Origin: Cordilura impudica
Lineage: Eukaryota; Arthropoda; Insecta; Diptera; Scathophagidae
DNA length: 64,000 nt
Assembly (NCBI GenBank): GCA_963682025.1
Contig: OY821521.1
Coordinates: forward strand, 115,391,891-115,455,890
Direction: 5' to 3'
The translations under genes were made by a program, and so were the position numbers. This document shows, in pieces, positions 10,141 to 22,189 of this stretch. Below the pieces are notes generated by a model. It ran no database searches, was not told where the DNA came from, and was given only the letters and a program-made list of their open reading frames with translations. How positions within the stretch are numbered: the stretch's first letter is position 1; every line of letters begins with the position of its first letter.

Positions 10141-11490
10141 ACGTAGAGAAAAAGGAAACTTTTGAAAACATTAGAGAACGCAGTGAATCACCTGTACACA
10201 CCGTACATTCGGCTGACGAAGATAGCAGTAACCACTTTTTAATATCACAAAGACCTTTACACTCATTCAATTACCAAATTGTTGTAAAGCATAATGATGA
10301 TAATAAAATTGAAAAAACTTTAATTTTTGGAAAACCCAGAATAACATATTCTTATACCAATTATACGAATCAGGTAATAGCGCAAATATTATCTGAATTT
10401 AGTAATAAACAGGACGTAGGAATCTATTGCGAAGATACTGACGATTTAATTAAAATTCCGAATGAATACAAAAAATTAAGAGAAAATCCCAATAATCTAT
10501 TTAACACAAGAATAATGTTAACTAACCAATTAATGGAAAATATAGAATACGAAAACCTCTTAGAACTCATAGCAAAACACCATAAATATGAGAATAATCA
10601 TCCAGGTATAGAGAAAACCTATATGGAGTTGAAAAGAAAAATCTATTTGCCAAATTTATGAAAGGAAATTACAAAATTTATAAATAACTGCTTAATATGT
10701 AACTTTAAAATTGAGAGACATCCAGTGAAATTGCCTTTTGAGAAAACTGAAACCCCAAAAGCTCTACACGAATACTATCATACAGATATATGGTATTTGA
10801 ACAAGTCTACCACTTTTGTCACCATGATAGATAAATTTTCAAAATATGCGGTCATTGAAGAAGTTCAAGATAGAACACCATTACGGCTTATCAAAAGCTA
10901 CATTAAACTCTTTATTTACATGAAAACACCCAAAAACCTTACATTGGATAACGAATCCTCTTTCAAATCGGTTTTTTTTACCGACTTTTTGGACAAAAAG
11001 GGCATAAATTACCATTTTGTTACACCCAACCGACATACAGGAAACTCCGATATAGAACGCTTTCATGCAACTCTAAATGAAAACATACGCATATTGAAAA
11101 AACGCGAGGAAAATTTGGACATACCTTACAATGTTGATTTACCTTACCAAGCCTTAGAAGCATACAACAATAGCATACATATGACGACCGGCGAAAAACC
11201 AATTAATTTACACTTTAGAAACAACATTAATATAAAGGAGATTTTTAATAGAATTGAAAACAAAAAGACTAAGACTCTAGAATACCGCAATAAAGACAGA
11301 AAAGATAAACACATAAACGAAAATATTATGAAAACCAACCAGGTAGACAAATTGACTTCAAAAATGAAACAGGTAACCGTAGAAAAGCTTAATGACAAAA
11401 AATATAAAAGAAAGAAGCAAATTATACACAAGGATCAGTTCATTAAAAGAAAAAATCTTTCTAGGTCTCTGGAAGTGCTTGTAGGCAATC

Positions 11491-12965
11491 TTGGCGATGA
11501 TAACGCTAGTAATGCCACAGAAATTGATGATAACTGATCTAAACCAAGGAAACGGCTACACAATATTACAATTGGAAGAAAGATCATTGATACAAAATTA
11601 TTCGAAAATTTTACATATATTCAAACCTAAGGATTTTTTAGCTTACATTAGCAAATTAGAATTCGAAACAAGGACACTAGACGACGTATATTTGGACCAT
11701 CAGATTAAACACACTTGATTACAAGTACTGAGTTTGATACCCAGACACCGTGTAAAAAGGGGACTGATCAATATTTTCGGAACAGGATTAAAATACCTAT
11801 ACGGAACAATGGACGACGGTGATAGAACGGAAATTGAAGAAAAACTTAAACCAATACTATTAATAATCCTAAAATAATTGAACAATCAAACAAACAGATC
11901 AAAATCAACTCTCACTTTGACGAACAACTAAAGACTTTAAGTGATTTACAAAACCGACAGACTAAATTACTTATGCAAAATATGGAATTAATCAATCGAA
12001 CGAAAACAGATTCACGAAAAGCTTACCTTAGATACGAAATAGAACATTTAGGAAAATTGGTTGGACAAGCTAGGGAATTACTATTAGCTTCAAAATTACG
12101 AACATTAAATAGAGATATTTTAACAGATCAAGAAATTATCGATTTTAACAGAACACTTTATAAATTGGAAAATATAGAACTTGACGTTGCAACCAAAGAA
12201 TCAGATATTATTTTCATAATTAAAATCCCTAATTTAACTACCGAAACTTACAAGGAAATTTTCATACAACCAATTCCTAATAAAAACGGACAACAGATAA
12301 TGATCGACGCAAATTACTATTTGACAGACGGAAAAAACATGTACGAAAATACTAACAAACTATCTCAATTAGGAAAAATAAATGATAAATGTATTCAAAA
12401 CATATTTAGAATGGAAAAAATGATTTGTAAGTATCGCCCTAACAGCGATACCAATATTATTGAAGTTGGAACAAATGTAATAATCGCCACTACTGTGGAC
12501 ATGTCAATTAAACAAACTTGTAATCAATATCCATATACCTTAAAAGGAAATTATCTAATTTATATTGAAAATTGTAAAATATTTCTTGATAAATTGTACA
12601 TTAAGAAACTGTATCAAAACACTATAATCATACCAAATCTCTTCCGGATTATTGAAACATCTAACGACACTAACTTATCTCTAAGAGAATTACAGTACAA
12701 GCATATCGATAACATAAATATTATAACTGAACTCAAAGCGAATCAAAAGATTCACAATTATAACACTTATACCATACTAACAATCATACTAATCACCATA
12801 TTCATCTACCTATGTATTAAAAACAAGAGAATTGTAAAGAAAACGGCCATCTCAGTTAACTTACCCTCACTTCCTTTGGAAGCCGGGATAAGTTCTTTGT
12901 CTGGGGGTGTTATGACATCACCTACGGATAGTACAGTAGATGCCAAGAGGTTGCCGTTTGCTTAA
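11491..12965 (+). pseudogene. env: env of 17.6-like element, broken
   Basis: The frame overlaps the end of pol, as expected for a gene expressed from a spliced mRNA. A furin-type site HRVKR followed by GLINIFGTG is at 11746-11780, the usual junction between surface and fusion subunits of errantivirus envelope proteins. A membrane segment with YTILTIILITIFIYLCI lies near 12765-12820, followed by a basic cytoplasmic tail. The last 19 codons run 58 bases into the 3' LTR. Breaks are TGA at 11716-11718 just upstream of the furin site and a frameshift near 11855-11880. No functional product is expected. Confidence 0.8.
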
Positions 12966-13366
12966 CAAAATTCTCCTAGGCTGTACTTTAGTTTTAAGAA
13001 AGTAGCATTAAGTAATAAACATAAAATGTGTGTCACTACCTAATGCTTATGCGGCACATCTGGTCTACATATGTACTGTCACTACCTAATGCTTATGCGG
13101 CACATATGTACATAAGTTATATTTAGAGTATGTGTGTAATAAAACACATAGGCTGCATTCTCGGCTTGAGAACAATATTGTTCAAGGATAAAACCCAATG
13201 TTGAGAATGCCAGCAAGAAACAAAAAGTTGAAATAAAAATAAATCAGAATTATACATACCATAAAACAAAAAAGACGTGTTTTATTTCTGAACGCAAATC
13301 AGAAACGTAAAATATTTCTCAAAAAAGAATTAACATTATTTACGATAATAATTGTTAATCAAAATT
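12908..13366 (+). repeat. 3' LTR of 17.6-like element
   Basis: 459 bp, matching 6547-7005 with about five substitutions visible (for example at the AGTAGGATT/AGTAGCATT position). It is preceded by a short CTGGGGG tract that may serve as polypurine primer, and ends AATCAAAATT before GTGT. Confidence 0.9.
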
Positions 13367-13476
13367 GTGTATGTATATAACTATAATGTTAAGCGTCCAA
13401 GCGCATTGGTTTAACACTTTTTTTATTTTCAATTTTATTTTATTATTTTATTTTTGTCACTTATGTGGCCGAATTA

Positions 13477-13479
<3 letters not shown>

Positions 13480-13542
<63 letters not shown>

Positions 13543-13549
13543 TATATTT
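13480..13549. repeat. (TA)n microsatellite
   Basis: About 33 near-perfect TA units with one CA interruption near the end. Confidence 0.95.
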
Positions 13550-14059
13550 GTTTTGCTTATTAACCCGATCGAGCAAAAACACATTTTTCTCTCACGACGG
13601 TTGAAAAAGAAAGATCTACATGAAATATCTTAAAATGCCCTTCAATATGATATTTTGTATTTGCCTGAATAATTTGAAAGTATATCAAACTTTGTGCGTC
13701 AGCCTTCGGAATACACTTCTCATCTGAATACATGGAGCTCATTTTGTAAACTAAGAATTTGAATTTTAAACTTAAGACTTACACTGATTATACCAAGTGC
13801 TTTTTAATTCACAGCTGCAAACTATTTTTTGAAAGCAAAGTGTTGTTGCTTTACGCTTTGGCGTAACCAAGAAAAAACAACAAAAACGAAAAAGACAAAA
13901 TTGTTCGTGTATTTTGTACTGCTTGCATACACTCCATATGCCTAAGTGCTTTTACAAAAACAAAAGTGCATTGAGTGCATAGGACATGGGCATATATGAA
14001 CTCTAAGAGTAACTAATAGTTCGGTTACCTCCAATCAAGTTAGTGGCTTTTGGATACTT
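13550..14059. other. Non-repetitive spacer, no supported gene
   Basis: A 60-codon minus-strand frame (13560-13742) is open and starts at ATG, but has no recognisable domain. The rest is AT-rich with no signal I can name. Confidence 0.5.
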
Positions 14060-15945
14060 GTTAGTGGAGCCTCTTCCCATATGACATATTTAAAGTCACA
14101 GTTCTTAGAAATCGATTATGATAAAAATTTGGAAGTCATGGGGATTGGTACAGCTCAAATAAATATAAGATATGATCGTCATATTAGTACGTTTAATCCT
14201 CTTAAGAACTTATATATCCACGATTTAGAAAGCAATATTAATTCGATAGAAAAGCTAAAGATAATTAGTGCGACATCGAAATATATTCTCAAAAGGCAAT
14301 AATATAAAAAATGGCGCTGATAAGCAAGACATTAAATAACAATGTTACATATGTTTAAGGTATATAAGTTGTGGCACAAGCGATATGGACATTTAAACTC
14401 TCAAGATTTTGGAAGATTTTGGGTTTACCAGATTTTAAATGTCAGAATATTCAGTGCATAATTTGCAATCGCTGTAAGCAAATAAGGCAAGTACTAGTAC
14501 ATACGGACTTATGTAGTAAAATGAAAGTAGAATCAATGGGAAAGAAAAACATATGTCTATTTTTTTTTAGAAGAAAAAGTTAATTTTTAGAAAACTTTAA
14601 AGAATTTAAGAAATAAGTTGAGTTGAAAACTGATGAGAAGATCAAATCTATACGATCAGATAATGCCGCTGGGTTGATATGTCTTGAATTGAAACGTAGA
14701 TGGAGTGTAGAATATACTCCTATGTGAAATGGTACAGAAGAACGTATGAATCGAACCCTTGTAGAGATGGCTAGGACTATGATGAAAGAGGCCAACTTAC
14801 CAGAATATTTAGAAACAGGTGTCCAACTTAACGAAACATCAATAAAACATCTGAGGACTTATGGCCAGAAAAGAAACCGCTTGTTAAACATTTCTGTCAG
14901 AGAAGAATAAAAGCTTAGTTTTTGATAAAAAACGATACAAATCAAAATGGCAACCGAGAAGCTCAGAATTCACACTTGTTAGTTACTCAGCACTTACTAA
15001 TAATAATATTATTAAAAGTAAATTTCATTGAAGATAATTGTGAAGTTGATATCAAAGAAGTCAAAAATTATGAGATAGGTTTTTATAAGATCAAAACGAA
15101 TTGATGTTGATATGATTCAATTAACAATGATTCGAAACATGATGGATTATATAAATTTAGTTGGGGTATATAAACAACATCTTACTATAGTGAAAAAGTC
15201 ACACCACATACAGTTACAACCAATAGAATTCTATATTAAAATCAATCAACTTCCTTAGAATCAGATCAAAACTAATTTAACCAAGCAGAATCTAGTCAAA
15301 AAATCAATCGAGGCAAATTAATTGAGATCAATGACAGTTTTTAACGGATGATGAAGGAGATCAATCTGAAAGAAGTAGTTCAACTAATTTGGTTCCTTAA
15401 CCATCCATTAAAGAACGTCTAAGGTCGATTGTTGTTTAGAAAATAAAAGAAACTAATTTAATCATGTGCGGTGTTAAAGCATGGGGTCCTAAAACTTATG
15501 GAAATGCTTTACTCAAATGGTATAAAAGAATATCAATGTGCAGCAGATCAAGAATATAAATAATTAATTAATAATACGTGGGAGTTGGCAGATTTACCTG
15601 AAGGTGGAGCTCAAATTAGCATTAAATGGATGTCTAAACTAAAATATACACCAGATAGAAATGTAGAAAAACGAAAAGCACGTTTAGTACCGAAAGGTTA
15701 TAACTAAAGTATGGTATTGATTACTTGGACACATTTGCTCCTGTTACAAGACAAACTTCCTTGCAAATTGTGGCAGTTTAATTTTTCTGCAGATTTTGTA
15801 AACGGTGACTTTAATGATGAAATTTTTATAGCTAAACCCGAAGTTTTCGTTAAGGAATCGACGAAAAAACTGTTTGAATTAAAGAAATCTCTATATGGAT
15901 TAAAACAAGCTCATCGCCAATGGAATAAGAAAAAAATGCAGTCTT
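14060..15945 (+). pseudogene. Copia-type LTR retrotransposon pol remnant
   Basis: In order: protease SGASSHMTYLKS (about 14066), the integrase zinc region LWHKRYGHL (about 14370), integrase core SIRSDNA (about 14655) and NGTEERMNRTLVEMARTMM (about 14735), and RT with TWELADLPEGG (about 15580) and FELKKSLYGLKQA near 15880-15915. This order (protease, integrase, RT) is diagnostic of Ty1/copia. Many stops and frame changes are present. The RT ends after the GLKQA block, and no RNase H follows here. Confidence 0.85.
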
Positions 15946-16052
15946 GAGGAAGATTAATCTAAAACTATCTAGGATTAATCTAAAACCATCTATCATATGA
16001 CAACATATACATGTCCCATTATAGTAACAGAATACGTAGGTTATATTTTTTT

Positions 16053-16229
16053 TTTTATTTTTTTTTTTTTAAGCCTCGTTCCGCGAATCCGAGTGGCTTG
16101 TCTGCAGATTCTAATTTGGCCAGTTTTTTTTTTTTTTTTTGCAGCGACAGACCAAAGCCTCTGGTGGGAATCGAACCCACGACCCCCGCATGATAGGCTA
16201 GCACACTACCTACTCACCTAACGGGGTGA
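16053..16229 (-). repeat. tRNA-derived SINE with poly(A) tracts
   Basis: On the minus strand the segment opens with a tRNA-like module: a box-A-like TAGGTGAGTAGGTAGTG and a clear box B GGGTTCGATTCC (about 16150-16225). A body ending in A-runs follows (T-runs at 16053-16070 and 16125-16140 on the plus strand). The tRNA part is too diverged, and lacks a good acceptor stem, to be a tRNA gene. Box A and box B imply RNA polymerase III transcription. Confidence 0.7.
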
Positions 16230-16299
16230 CTAAAAATAAATCAAACAGTATGAGCTTTTCCTATAAGTTGACCAGGTTATAGTTAAAATTTTATCGAAA

Positions 16300-16757
16300 A
16301 GTATGGTGATGAATGTAATTTGTACGTTCATAAGCATTATATTGAATTTAACTATATGTATATAGAGATGTATATACATAGATAAATTTGTATTAATATG
16401 AATTATTATTATAGTAATTATTTATATATAAAGTAAAGTTGAATTATCTTTAAATGTAAACGTTTTATAAGCCACATCTCTGCATTGTAAGAGATCAACC
16501 CGTATTTTTGTGTTTTTTGAATTGACATTTATTGTATATATTTTATCTTACATTTATCGTATGATATTTATCCAGAACCCAGGCTACAAGGTTCTAGAGC
16601 TAAGTAGAAATATAATATTCTCTTTTAACAACTCAAAGAAGACGTGTCTGTATCTACATAAGTATAACCTAACCGAATTCTGAATAAAATAATGTAAGTT
16701 ACTTTTATTTCGAAATCGTGAATAAATTCCCTATTCACCTTAACAACTCTCCCAATT
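16300..16757 (+). repeat. Copia-LTR-like repeat, copy 1
   Basis: Closely matches 60639-61078 over most of its length, for example GTAAGAGATCAACCC, TTTATCTTACATTTAT, AAGAAGACGTGTCTG and ATTCCCTATTCACCTTAA. The CATTGTAAGAGA core recalls the copia LTR, and a copia pol remnant lies just upstream. The ends are not defined by a target duplication. Confidence 0.6.
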
Positions 16758-17464
16758 CCTCTTATATTTTCCCTAAATATTACTTTTGCTTCTAAAGTTC
16801 ATAAATACTCCATGATTTTTAACATGGTCCAATCGAACCTCCTTTGATTAAGAAACAAATATACAGTCCACTGTCAAATGCTTTTTTAATAAAACAACAC
16901 TGGCTTGGTATATCTTCTTTGCCCTTGTCTTTTTTGCATATTTTTCCCCCGCAAATTTCACTAGCAAAAATCTTCATAGTTCCTCCAACAAAATTTTATA
17001 TAATATAATTGTATTGAAAAAAAAGGTAAACAATAAAACATCTGTTAAAACACAAAATTAAACTATATTTTATTTTACAAGCAAAGGAAATGTGAATGGA
17101 TTTTTCGAGACATAACCTGCAAATTAGAATAAAATAATCCCGGTTTTTTTCCGAAAATTAACAAAGCATTACAGTCGATTTACAGATTTCGAAATCCCAA
17201 GCAACGCATTTTCGTTTTCGGCTCTACAACCAGAACGTTGCTGCCGGACAAGCAACAAAATCTTGGAACCTTAACCCCGAATCATTTCAACTATAGATGC
17301 AATCAAGTAAGTTGTTTTTTTTTAAACTATATGACACATAAATATACACAACACAACAATAAAGACGCATAAGTTACCAAAATCAAAATGTTTTCCGTAA
17401 ATATTATTTTGATTTTTAAAGATCATAAATTCCTCATGATCTTTAACATGATGATCTTAGTTTA
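16758..17464. other. Spacer, no supported gene
   Basis: Contains two diverged copies of an AAGTTCATAAATACTCCATG phrase (16795-16835 and 17418-17455). Around 17170-17310 there is a less AT-rich stretch ending in a splice-donor-like CAAGTAAGT. I cannot assign it. Confidence 0.4.
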
Positions 17465-17573
17465 TCAAACATTTATTTCTTTTATTTATTTATTAATTTA
17501 TTAATTACGTAATATGATTATTGCAACTAATATATAGAAGAAGTACCAGCAACAGTGGGTTTCGACTCTAAAG

Positions 17574-19811
17574 TTAAATTTGGTTTTGTAGACTATTTTC
17601 CGCTATGAATTTATAAATTAATTTTATATTAATAAGATATATATTTTTTAAGAGATCTGATGGTATATTTGAACCAGATATTGTGCTCCTGTAGGTGATG
17701 GATTCGTCTAAGATATGGGTGGCGTTAAGGTCCGTGTTGCAGGCAGAATAAATTGGAGCTAGAGATTTTTCAATTAGATGTTTGTGAGAGAATTTGCAGT
17801 GCCCAATACGTAGACGAAGGATTTTATTTGCTTCTCTTCGGGAGCAGTTTTTTTTTTGGTATATAGGCCTGATTCCCAGAGGATTCATATTCTTGTAGTT
17901 GTGCTGATAGGTATCCCATTTGTGGGCGTTTGACATTTTCAAATAGGATGTTATGTAGTCAGTTAAGTCACTTAATTCCCATGGGAGTATTTTAACAGAG
18001 GTCTACGTTTAGCCTCTTCGGCTGCGAAATCGGCGAGTTCATTGCCAAGTATGCCAGCATGGGATGGTATCCACATTATTTTAGTTTTGTTTGAAAATTG
18101 GATGCAAAGATTTCGGATTTGATTTATCGGTGGAAAGTCGTAGGAGGAGTTTTTAACAGCGAGAATTGAAGATAGACTGTCGGTGCAGATGATGTGTTTC
18201 GATTCCGTATTAACTGCAAATGTAACAGCAGCCAGTATTGCAAATACCTCTGCTGTAAAATTAGAACAATATTTCTCTAAAATTCCACTGTTAATGGTGT
18301 TACCATCTATGTCTACTGCTGCAAAAGTTGTGAAATTACTACATTTATATGCATCTGTGAATAATAACTTCCAGTTGCATTTCAGAAGATCGTTAGTTGA
18401 GTTTCTGAAGATTTGTTTATAAACTTCTGGTGAAGTTGTTGTTTTTGGAAGGTTACTCATTGACTATATAAAGATTGATTTATCCAGAAGCCATGGGGGC
18501 TGGGATGGATAGTTAATTTGTATTAGTCGAGTATCTAATCCGATTGAACGAGCGAGCTTTAAACATCTGACTATAGTGGATTTCAGCCTAGGAGTTCGAG
18601 TGTTGCTGTTAGCATTTTTGACTTCCTGGGATAGTAGTTTATTTCGACATATGAAAAGCTTTGGAACTAGTTTGAATGTTAGATATGAAGTACGATTTTC
18701 TATAGATGGCATAACAGCTTCCGCCAATATATTGGTTATAGGACTTGTACGGAAGGCACCGATGCTGAGTTGAACTGCTGCATTGTACGAGCCTTGGATT
18801 AATTTGATATATGAGGGGGCGCACCTTCCATATATTGGAAGTGCGTAGTCAATTTTAGATTGCATAATTGACCGGGTTATATTTATCATTGTTGAAATAT
18901 GAATCCTAAAGTTTTTCGAAGTGAGGTACTTAATAATGTTTAGTCTCGAATTTAAGTTTTTTCTCAACATTAGACAGTGTTCTTTAAATATGAAACTTTT
19001 ATCAAAGATGATCGCGAGGACACGTAATTTGTCAACCCGTTTTATTTTTAAATCATTGTATTCAAAGTCGATAGTGCTGCAATTGTGTTTTTACAAATGT
19101 GGAGCAGGTTACATTTATCGATAGATAATTTTGCTCCAGATGCTAAGCACCAATTCATATTTTTTTTTTTAAATCGTAGAGAATATCTCTTTAATCTTGT
19201 TGTTGTCTCGGATTTTTGTGAAAATTACAGTGTCGTCGGCATACATGGCATGTTCAATCGGTTTTTCATTGGATAATATCTGACTAAATTGGTTAAAACC
19301 AACGATAAATAGGACGACGGAGAGCCTTGGGGAATTCCGTTATGTAGAGGTAGGGTGAAAGAAAGTTGGCCATTGATCTGTGTTTTGATTTTTCTGTTGG
19401 TTAAAAACTCTTGATAACAGAATACGAAAGCTTTTTTAGAATCAGTGGAAAGTAGGCTAATGTGATTTCTAGTTGATAATGCTTTTGATATATAGTGCTT
19501 AAGATATAGGACGATGTCATCTGTCCCTTGCTTTTTCATAAAAGTAACCTGGTTGGGGTTGACGAAGTTATTGACCTTCGAGAACCACATTAATCGCCTA
19601 GCTACTATTTTTTCTAAGATTTTACTGATACATGGTAAGAGGGAAATGGGTCTTAAACCAGATACTGTGTGGTGATCCTTGTTGGGTTTTAGGATTGGGA
19701 TGACCACAGCAGTTTTCCAATCTTGTGGAAAAACATTGGATGAGGAAATATTATTGTATAATGCGAGCAGTAGTTTTTTTTTAGTAGGGATAGAGACCTG
19801 GAGTTTTGCCC
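17574..19811 (-). pseudogene. I-type ORF2, 3' half: RT, RNase H, C-terminal region
   Basis: RT blocks include ILKPNKDHHTVSGLRPISLL, motif A LSTDSKKAF, motif B NGIPQGSPSS and a YADDT-encoding stretch near 19225-19250 in another frame. RNase H (17972-18460) has LFTDAYK, FTAEVFAILAAV, TDSLSSILAV and WIPSHAGILGNELAD, so its D, E, D and D positions are present. The C-terminal zinc-like part (17574-17942) has RLRIGHCKFSHKHLIEK and ACNTDLNATHIL. Several frameshifts and stops separate the parts, and part of the RT between motifs A and B is missing. Confidence 0.85.
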
Positions 19812-20304
19812 TGTAGTGTAACGATGTTGTCATACCATAGGCACACCGAATATCACCAACTTCAACTGTGTAGCATGACAAATTAACAACACATGTCAAA
19901 GTTGTCATGTTACAGATGTCGAAGTGGGTTACAAGAATATTAACCATTTGCATTAATATATGACAACATGTAACCTAAACTCACACCTATAAATTAATTT
20001 ACTGTTTTTGTTATTCTTAATAAAATATTGAGTGATTTGGGAAATCACTCAACACTAAACAACTAAATTAATTCTCATAAGTAGTATATAAGGCAGAACA
20101 ATTATTAAATAAAATTAGACTATTATTAACAACTGAATGGCACTTGTCTTTATTTGTAGTACTATTCTCAAAATCTTTTGGCAGTTCTTTTGAACGCCTA
20201 TTAATAAGCTGAAACCGTTTCAGCTGGATAAATATAATTAAGTGCTATAGGAAAAATTAACTTTTACAAACTACGAGTAAGGATACACAAAACTATATCC
20301 TTCA
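19812..20304 (+). repeat. 5' LTR of mdg1-like element
   Basis: 493 bp, matching the 3' LTR with scattered substitutions. It contains AATAAAATATTGAGTGATTTG and a GTATATAAGG TATA-like motif near 20085-20095. Confidence 0.88.
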
Positions 20305-20714
20305 TGGCGATCCTGCCAGATCCTGCAGTAACGGACCAACACCGTCATAAAGGACCAACATTTTTAAAAATACACAATTCCTGAAATCAAGAAAATTCAT
20401 TTATTTTTTTGTTGTCTGAAGTCTAATGGAGGAGATAAACAAAATTTTTCAACGCTGGGAAAAATACTTAGAAGAATACCACCCAGGCCATCTCGACGCG
20501 TCAGCACCTATATACAAACTGTAGTCAACCCAAGCAGTAGATTAAAAAGCTGCGGAACGAAAACTTTTAAAAATTCGATTTATATAAAGAAGAAAAAAAA
20601 TATATATATAGCCTAAAAATAATCAATACACAAAAATATTTTAGTTATAACAATATAGAAATATTATCTACATAAATGGTAGGACCCATTTGGGTTTACA
20701 AGATCGATAAGGAA

Positions 20715-20930
20715 ATGGGTAAACCCCAGAGCAAAGTGGGAATTCAGGAAAATATTATAAACAATGGTAATGCTAAAAATGAAAAATTTATGATACCAGA
20801 ATATGTAATGACTTTGATTATAGTAGCATTAGTATTATATATAGCTTATAAAATTAACAGTTATTTTAAAAATTACATACAAAAACACAGAAATAGAATA
20901 AGCACAAATAATGCTATCACAGATATTTAG
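20715..20930 (+). CDS. Small membrane-protein ORF upstream of gag in mdg1-like element
   Basis: A 71-codon frame starting MGKPQSKV, with a longer in-frame ATG at 20676. The Met-Gly start fits an N-myristoylation signal. A single membrane segment, YVMTLIIVALVLYIAYKI, is followed by a basic tail (KNYIQKHRNR). It lies between the primer site and gag. Small leader ORFs are known in the mdg1/412 group, but I do not know a function. The Gly2 start and the membrane segment suggest a membrane-anchored product. Confidence 0.55.
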   Translation: MGKPQSKVGIQENIINNGNAKNEKFMIPEYVMTLIIVALVLYIAYKINSYFKNYIQKHRNRISTNNAITDI

Positions 20931-20984
20931 AAATAAGAAGATAAAAACAAAAAATAAATAAATATAAAAATTAAAACCATATAA

Positions 20985-22130
20985 ATGGAAGGGTACATTA
21001 CAGAATTAAAAGAAATATTGGGAAACTTAAAGAAAACCCCAGGGAGAACATACACAGAAAAAACGAAACAAAATAAATTAGAAACCATTCAGGAAATAAA
21101 AGAAAATTTTCTCACAGCTGAGACGGAAGAAAAAGGAAGCGAAAAAGTAATAGCACTGAAACTAGAATTTAATACAATTTACAAGAAAATTGAAGAATAT
21201 TTAGTAAAAAACACAAAAGAAAAGAACACAATGGCAGCATTCAATCTTGACACAGCTTCAAAAGCTTTACCATTATTCACTGGTAACTATATAGAATTAA
21301 AAAGTTTCATAATAACGGCAGAACTCACCAACAAAACCCTATCAGATACAGCAAAAATAGGTTTTCTTCAATACATTTATCATGCTAAACTAACGTCTTA
21401 TGTTAGAACAGCAATAGGAAATTACAGCAAACCAGAAAATTTTTAAATACTAAAAAATTTATTAGAACAAAGATACAAAAGCACTAGAACAATACCTCAA
21501 TTATAGAAAAAACTGGGCACATTGTTCCAAGGAAAAATGTCAGTTAATTCATTTAAAGAAAAAATACTAAATATAATAGATGGTCTAAACAAATTGGGAA
21601 TAGAAGAATTAGGAAACACTGCATCAATAGCAGAAAAGAGCGTAATAGTTAAACTAAATAATAAATTAGCCCTGGATACTTTCAAAAAAGGATTAAATGA
21701 AAACTTCAAACCGACCATATACGCGTTGCGACCAACCACATTGCAAGAAGCATCGGAACTTGCAGTTGAAATTGAAAATGAAAAAATACAACTCATAACG
21801 AGATTTTGTACATCAGATGAGAAAGACCACGCTATCAGCAAAATCATAACACATTTACTTCTAACAGACAAAACAACAACAGAAACCACACAAACTTTCA
21901 TAGAAATAACAATTTCAACACTAATTTCACAAGAAACAACAATTTCAATAACAATAACCACAATAACAACAGAAACAGAAACAATAACTTTAACAAAAAC
22001 AACAATAACACCAAATTTAATAGAAACGGTAGGGAATACCAGAATATCACCTCCAGAAACGACAACAATAGACATATACACACCATAAAGAATTCGGGAA
22101 ACCTAATAGGCTTGGAGTATATAGATACCC
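20985..22130 (+). pseudogene. gag: gag of mdg1-like element, broken
   Basis: Opens MEGYITELKEIL and contains LPLFTGNYIELKSFI, a capsid N-terminal phrase typical of this group, and IYALRPTTLQEASELAVEIE. The C-terminus should be Asn/Arg-rich; the nucleotide sequence still encodes such a tract (near 21865-22060) but in a different frame from the upstream part. Breaks are TAA at 21444-21446, TAG at 21504-21506 and a frameshift near 21800-21860. Confidence 0.75.
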
Positions 22131-22189
22131 CAGACAGCCAAAACTAAGTGTATGCAAAATATCGGATAATAACACGAATTTCGTTATCA

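Larger units (their letters stand above)
8165..11537 (+). pseudogene. pol: pol of 17.6-like element: protease, RT, RNase H, zinc-finger-like insert, integrase
   Basis: Protease DTGS is at about 8180-8191. RT has VYMDDILVF-type YMDDILVF near 9131-9154, and RNase H has LTTDASNYALGAVLSQ near 9649 with the VADALSRI end near 9960. A non-canonical insert at about 10015-10140 resembles C2H2 zinc fingers (see separate entry). The integrase HHCC region (HHKYENNHPG...CLIC) and catalytic core follow, with D in TDIW, D in LDNESS and E in DIERFH. Breaks are a 1-nt shift in a T-run near 9375 (after KEIQNFF) and TGA at 10659-10661 inside the integrase zinc domain, in frame with what follows. A 75-bp duplication sits between RT and RNase H. 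Otherwise length and order match the family. Confidence 0.88.
6547..13366 (+). mobile_element. 17.6/297-like Gypsy LTR retrotransposon (errantivirus type), full length, broken genes
   Basis: Two 459-bp LTRs (6547-7005 and 12908-13366) differ at about five positions. They flank a primer-binding site, gag, pol and env. A 4-bp duplication GTGT lies at 6543-6546 and 13367-13370 in a TGTATG-rich site, which fits the YRYR preference of 297-like elements. Order, absence of gag zinc knuckles, tRNA-Ser-type primer site and an env ORF all fit the 17.6/297 group. gag is open; pol has one frameshift and one stop; env has one stop and one frameshift. The insertion is young by LTR divergence but not autonomous as sequenced. 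Confidence 0.92.

Noticed and set aside
13560..13742. 60-codon minus-strand frame starting MSSMYSDEKC
   Set aside because: Open and with a real ATG, but no recognisable domain, no splice evidence and no repeats of it. Too weak to call.
16140..16229. tRNA gene on the minus strand
   Set aside because: Box B is good but there is no convincing acceptor stem or anticodon arm, and the segment is fused to an A-tailed body, so a SINE is the better reading.
21497..22081. 194-codon minus-strand frame rich in Val and Ile
   Set aside because: Antisense to the Asn/Thr-rich gag tail of the mdg1-like element; composition explained by the codons on the other strand.
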